Below the pieces are notes generated by a model. The model worked only from the letters and a program-made list of their open reading frames with translations. It did not search any database and was not told the origin of the DNA. Positions 5,844-7,083 of a stretch of DNA of 7,083 nucleotides are shown in pieces. Source of the DNA: Gemmatimonadota bacterium. GTDB taxonomy: Bacteria; Latescibacterota; UBA2968; UBA8231. The translations under genes and the position numbers were made by a program. The first letter of the stretch is position 1. Each line of letters opens with the position of its first letter. The stretch lies in assembly GCA_028875335.1 (NCBI GenBank), contig JAPPEF010000045.1:1-7083 (forward strand). Direction: 5' to 3'.

Positions 5844-6647
5844 TCAAGGGACGGCGGGCAGTTCGAAGTACCCAAGCTCAGCCATGCGCCGCAGCCAGCG
5901 CCCTCGCTTGGGGCTGCCGGAAGGATTCCGCAGCCATTCGAGCGGGTACATAGACTGTTCCGCCCGCCCAAAGTGCGCGGGCGTCTTCTTTGAGTTGACG
6001 GCGCGCTCCCGAGTGGCGGCCTCTTCGACTTCGCCCGTGGGGTTATTGTAGTACACACAAGTGCACATGCGGCGGCCCGCAGCGCCGCCACTACTGGCGT
6101 GCCAGCAGCGCATGTCGAAGGCCACCACGTCGCCCGGCTCCGACCGGCAGACATAGGCGGGGACATCGGCCACGTCGAGCTCGAGGGAATTCAGGGAGTC
6201 GTGCAACTGATAGTGGAACTCGCGCCGATGCGAACCGGGGATGAGCCGCAGGGCACCGCTCTCGGCATCGACCGGGTCGAGGTAGAAGGCGAACTTGACG
6301 CCGAAACAATCCGCGGATGGATCGGCCTTGTGGTCGGGATGCCAGCCCGTATCGCCAACATAGCGGTTGGCATCGGTGCCGATGCCGATGACGTCGTCGC
6401 CGTAGAGTTGCTCGGCCACGCCGCAGAAGCGTTCGTCTTCGAGCAGGCTGGCGTACAGGGGGGTGCGCGGGTGCAGCATCATCGTCCAGTAGCGCGTCTC
6501 CCCCGTGAAGGGCTGATCGGCGTACACGTGATCGAGCTCGGACTCGTACTCCTCGCGCAGAATCTCGACCTCTTCCGGGGTAAACAGCTTGCGCAGGGTG
6601 ACGAAGCCGAAGGTTCGGAAGTGCTGCAACTGATGGTCGGTCAACAT
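5844..6647 (-). CDS. PhyH-type Fe(II)/2-oxoglutarate dioxygenase 3
   Basis: The 267-residue protein starts with the PhyH-family helix MLTDHQLQHFRTFGFVTL. It has the iron motif H103-x-D105 (GWHPDHK), the SGALRLIPGSH strand-turn (130-140), the distal histidine H183 (MRCWHASSGG), and R192/R193 after it for 2-oxoglutarate binding. The catalytic core is therefore intact. The W-H-P-D context and RLIPGSH are the canonical form for bacterial members that hydroxylate secondary-metabolite-like or small polar substrates; the actual substrate is not deducible. The open frame continues upstream to 6878 and overlaps the ABC-F gene, but ATG 6647 is the start: GGAGGA is at 6658-6653, about six bases upstream, and homology begins here. 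It is 89 bp downstream of the ABC-F stop and 33 bp upstream of PhyH gene 2, forming a likely two-gene unit. The three PhyH proteins differ widely, so they are not recent duplicates. Confidence 0.92.
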   Translation of the reverse strand: MLTDHQLQHFRTFGFVTLRKLFTPEEVEILREEYESELDHVYADQPFTGETRYWTMMLHPRTPLYASLLEDERFCGVAEQLYGDDVIGIGTDANRYVGDTGWHPDHKADPSADCFGVKFAFYLDPVDAESGALRLIPGSHRREFHYQLHDSLNSLELDVADVPAYVCRSEPGDVVAFDMRCWHASSGGAAGRRMCTCVYYNNPTGEVEEAATRERAVNSKKTPAHFGRAEQSMYPLEWLRNPSGSPKRGRWLRRMAELGYFELPAVP

Positions 6648-6736
6648 AGGATTCCTCCGATGCGGCTGATGCGGCCATTGAAAAGGGCTGTCGTATGCTT
6701 GGGCCAAATTAGAGCGCGTCGCCCGATTGGGCAAGC
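6648..6736. other. Spacer between ABC-F gene and PhyH gene 3
   Basis: This 89-bp gap holds the strong Shine-Dalgarno of PhyH gene 3 (6658-6653) and a small GCCC-GATT-GGGC hairpin (6721-6732) just past the ABC-F stop. The hairpin has no T tract, so it is a poor terminator. An eye-matched TCTAAT (6713-6708), with TTGCCC 15 bases upstream (6734-6729) on the - strand, could be a promoter, but the spacing is short. Whether PhyH gene 3 has its own promoter or is read from the ABC-F gene is undecided. Confidence 0.3.
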
Positions 6737-7083
6737 TCAGGCGACTACTTCCAGCCTCGCATCCCAACCATCGCTCGCGATCCGCCAGCGCGTAGTGGTC
6801 AACCGCGCCAAAAAGCGCTCGTCGTGGCTGACAAGTAACAACCCACAGGGGCATCCATCCAGCGCTTCCTCTAGACACTCGATTGAAGGCAGGTCGAGAT
6901 GGTTGGTCGGTTCGTCCATGACAATCAGATGCGGCACCCGAGCGATCCCCAGCGCCAGCAGGATCTTGCGGATTTCGCCGGGACTTGGCTCGGCGCTTTC
7001 GAGCAGTCTGTGCGGTCTGGAGCCCAGCCGGCTCACCGCCGTCATCATCCGGCCCAACTCCGTCCGGGGCAGCGACCGCACCT
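6737..7083 (-). CDS. ABC-F family ATPase, C-terminal part (5' end outside window)
   Basis: Only the last ~115 codons are present; the frame runs off the right edge, and the GTG at 7081 is not a credible start. The fragment covers the second half of an ABC nucleotide-binding domain: signature region PSPGE (6988-6974), Walker B LIVMDEP (6928-6908), the D-loop NHLD, then SIECLEEAL and the H-switch LLVSHDERF with its His codon at 6826-6824. MDEPTNHLD followed directly by SIECLEEAL and VSHD is the hallmark of ABC-F proteins, which lack membrane domains and act on the ribosome as translation factors or antibiotic-resistance proteins (family knowledge). The signature is SPGE rather than the common SGGE. 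The chain ends about 25 residues after the H-switch with no long C-terminal extension. Which ABC-F subgroup it is cannot be told without the linker and the first domain. Confidence 0.85.
   Translation of the reverse strand, partial: VRSLPRTELGRMMTAVSRLGSRPHRLLESAEPSPGEIRKILLALGIARVPHLIVMDEPTNHLDLPSIECLEEALDGCPCGLLLVSHDERFLARLTTTRWRIASDGWDARLEVVA

Noticed and set aside
6721..6732. GCCC-GATT-GGGC hairpin after the ABC-F stop as a terminator
   Set aside because: The stem is only 4 bp and no T tract follows on the - strand.
6648..6878. In-frame N-terminal extension of PhyH gene 3 overlapping the ABC-F gene
   Set aside because: The family start helix begins at ATG 6647 with GGAGGA correctly spaced; the extra 77 residues are an out-of-frame reading of the ABC-F end and spacer.
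1..7083. CRISPR array, tRNA, rRNA, insertion sequence or long direct repeats
   Set aside because: Reading both strands by eye showed no regularly spaced repeats, no transposase reading frame and no tRNA-like cloverleaf; weak or degenerate examples could be missed without computation.

Overview
The window carries eight protein-coding features in a GC-rich background (roughly 60 % by eye). Together they look like accessory metabolism of an uncultured, probably environmental bacterium. Three different phytanoyl-CoA dioxygenase (PhyH)-type 2-oxoglutarate oxygenases lie close together, next to an enolase-superfamily enzyme, a metal-dependent amidohydrolase and a class V PLP enzyme. Such PhyH-rich gene sets are typical of sponge/marine or soil lineages such as Poribacteria, Latescibacterota or Entotheonella-like bacteria. 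That placement is an inference from gene content; no marker gene is present.

Left edge (1-624): the C-terminal end of an OLD-type AAA ATPase/nuclease on the + strand. It is visibly more AT-rich than the rest and has an apparent one-base frameshift near the window edge. About 120 bases without a convincing gene follow. A 7-bp inverted repeat there sits just past the stop of the convergent metabolic operon.

Centre (625-4164, - strand): a compact three-gene operon, transcribed right to left: amidohydrolase (2902-4164), class V aminotransferase/CefD-like PLP enzyme (1738-2877), and NSAR/OSBS-type enolase-superfamily enzyme (625-1737). Spacing is 24 bp and then zero (stop codon directly abutting the next ATG), and each gene has a Shine-Dalgarno sequence. 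All three families commonly act on amino acids, N-acyl-amino acids or dipeptides, two of them as racemases/epimerases. A hydrolysis and stereochemical-inversion pathway is therefore a reasonable but unproven reading.

Divergent promoter region (4165-4270): 106 bp between the amidohydrolase and the first PhyH gene. It holds a perfect 7-bp inverted repeat around a TATATT box, a candidate shared operator/promoter.

Right part (4271-7083): PhyH gene 1 on the + strand (4271-5077) converges, with a 10-bp gap, on a - strand pair: PhyH gene 3 (5844-6647) followed by PhyH gene 2 (5088-5810). Upstream of that pair, and cut by the window edge, is the C-terminal part of an ABC-F ATPase (6737-7083). The PhyH starts used here are set by clear Shine-Dalgarno sequences and by where family homology begins, not by the longest open frame.

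No tRNA, rRNA, CRISPR array, insertion sequence or attachment site was recognised.
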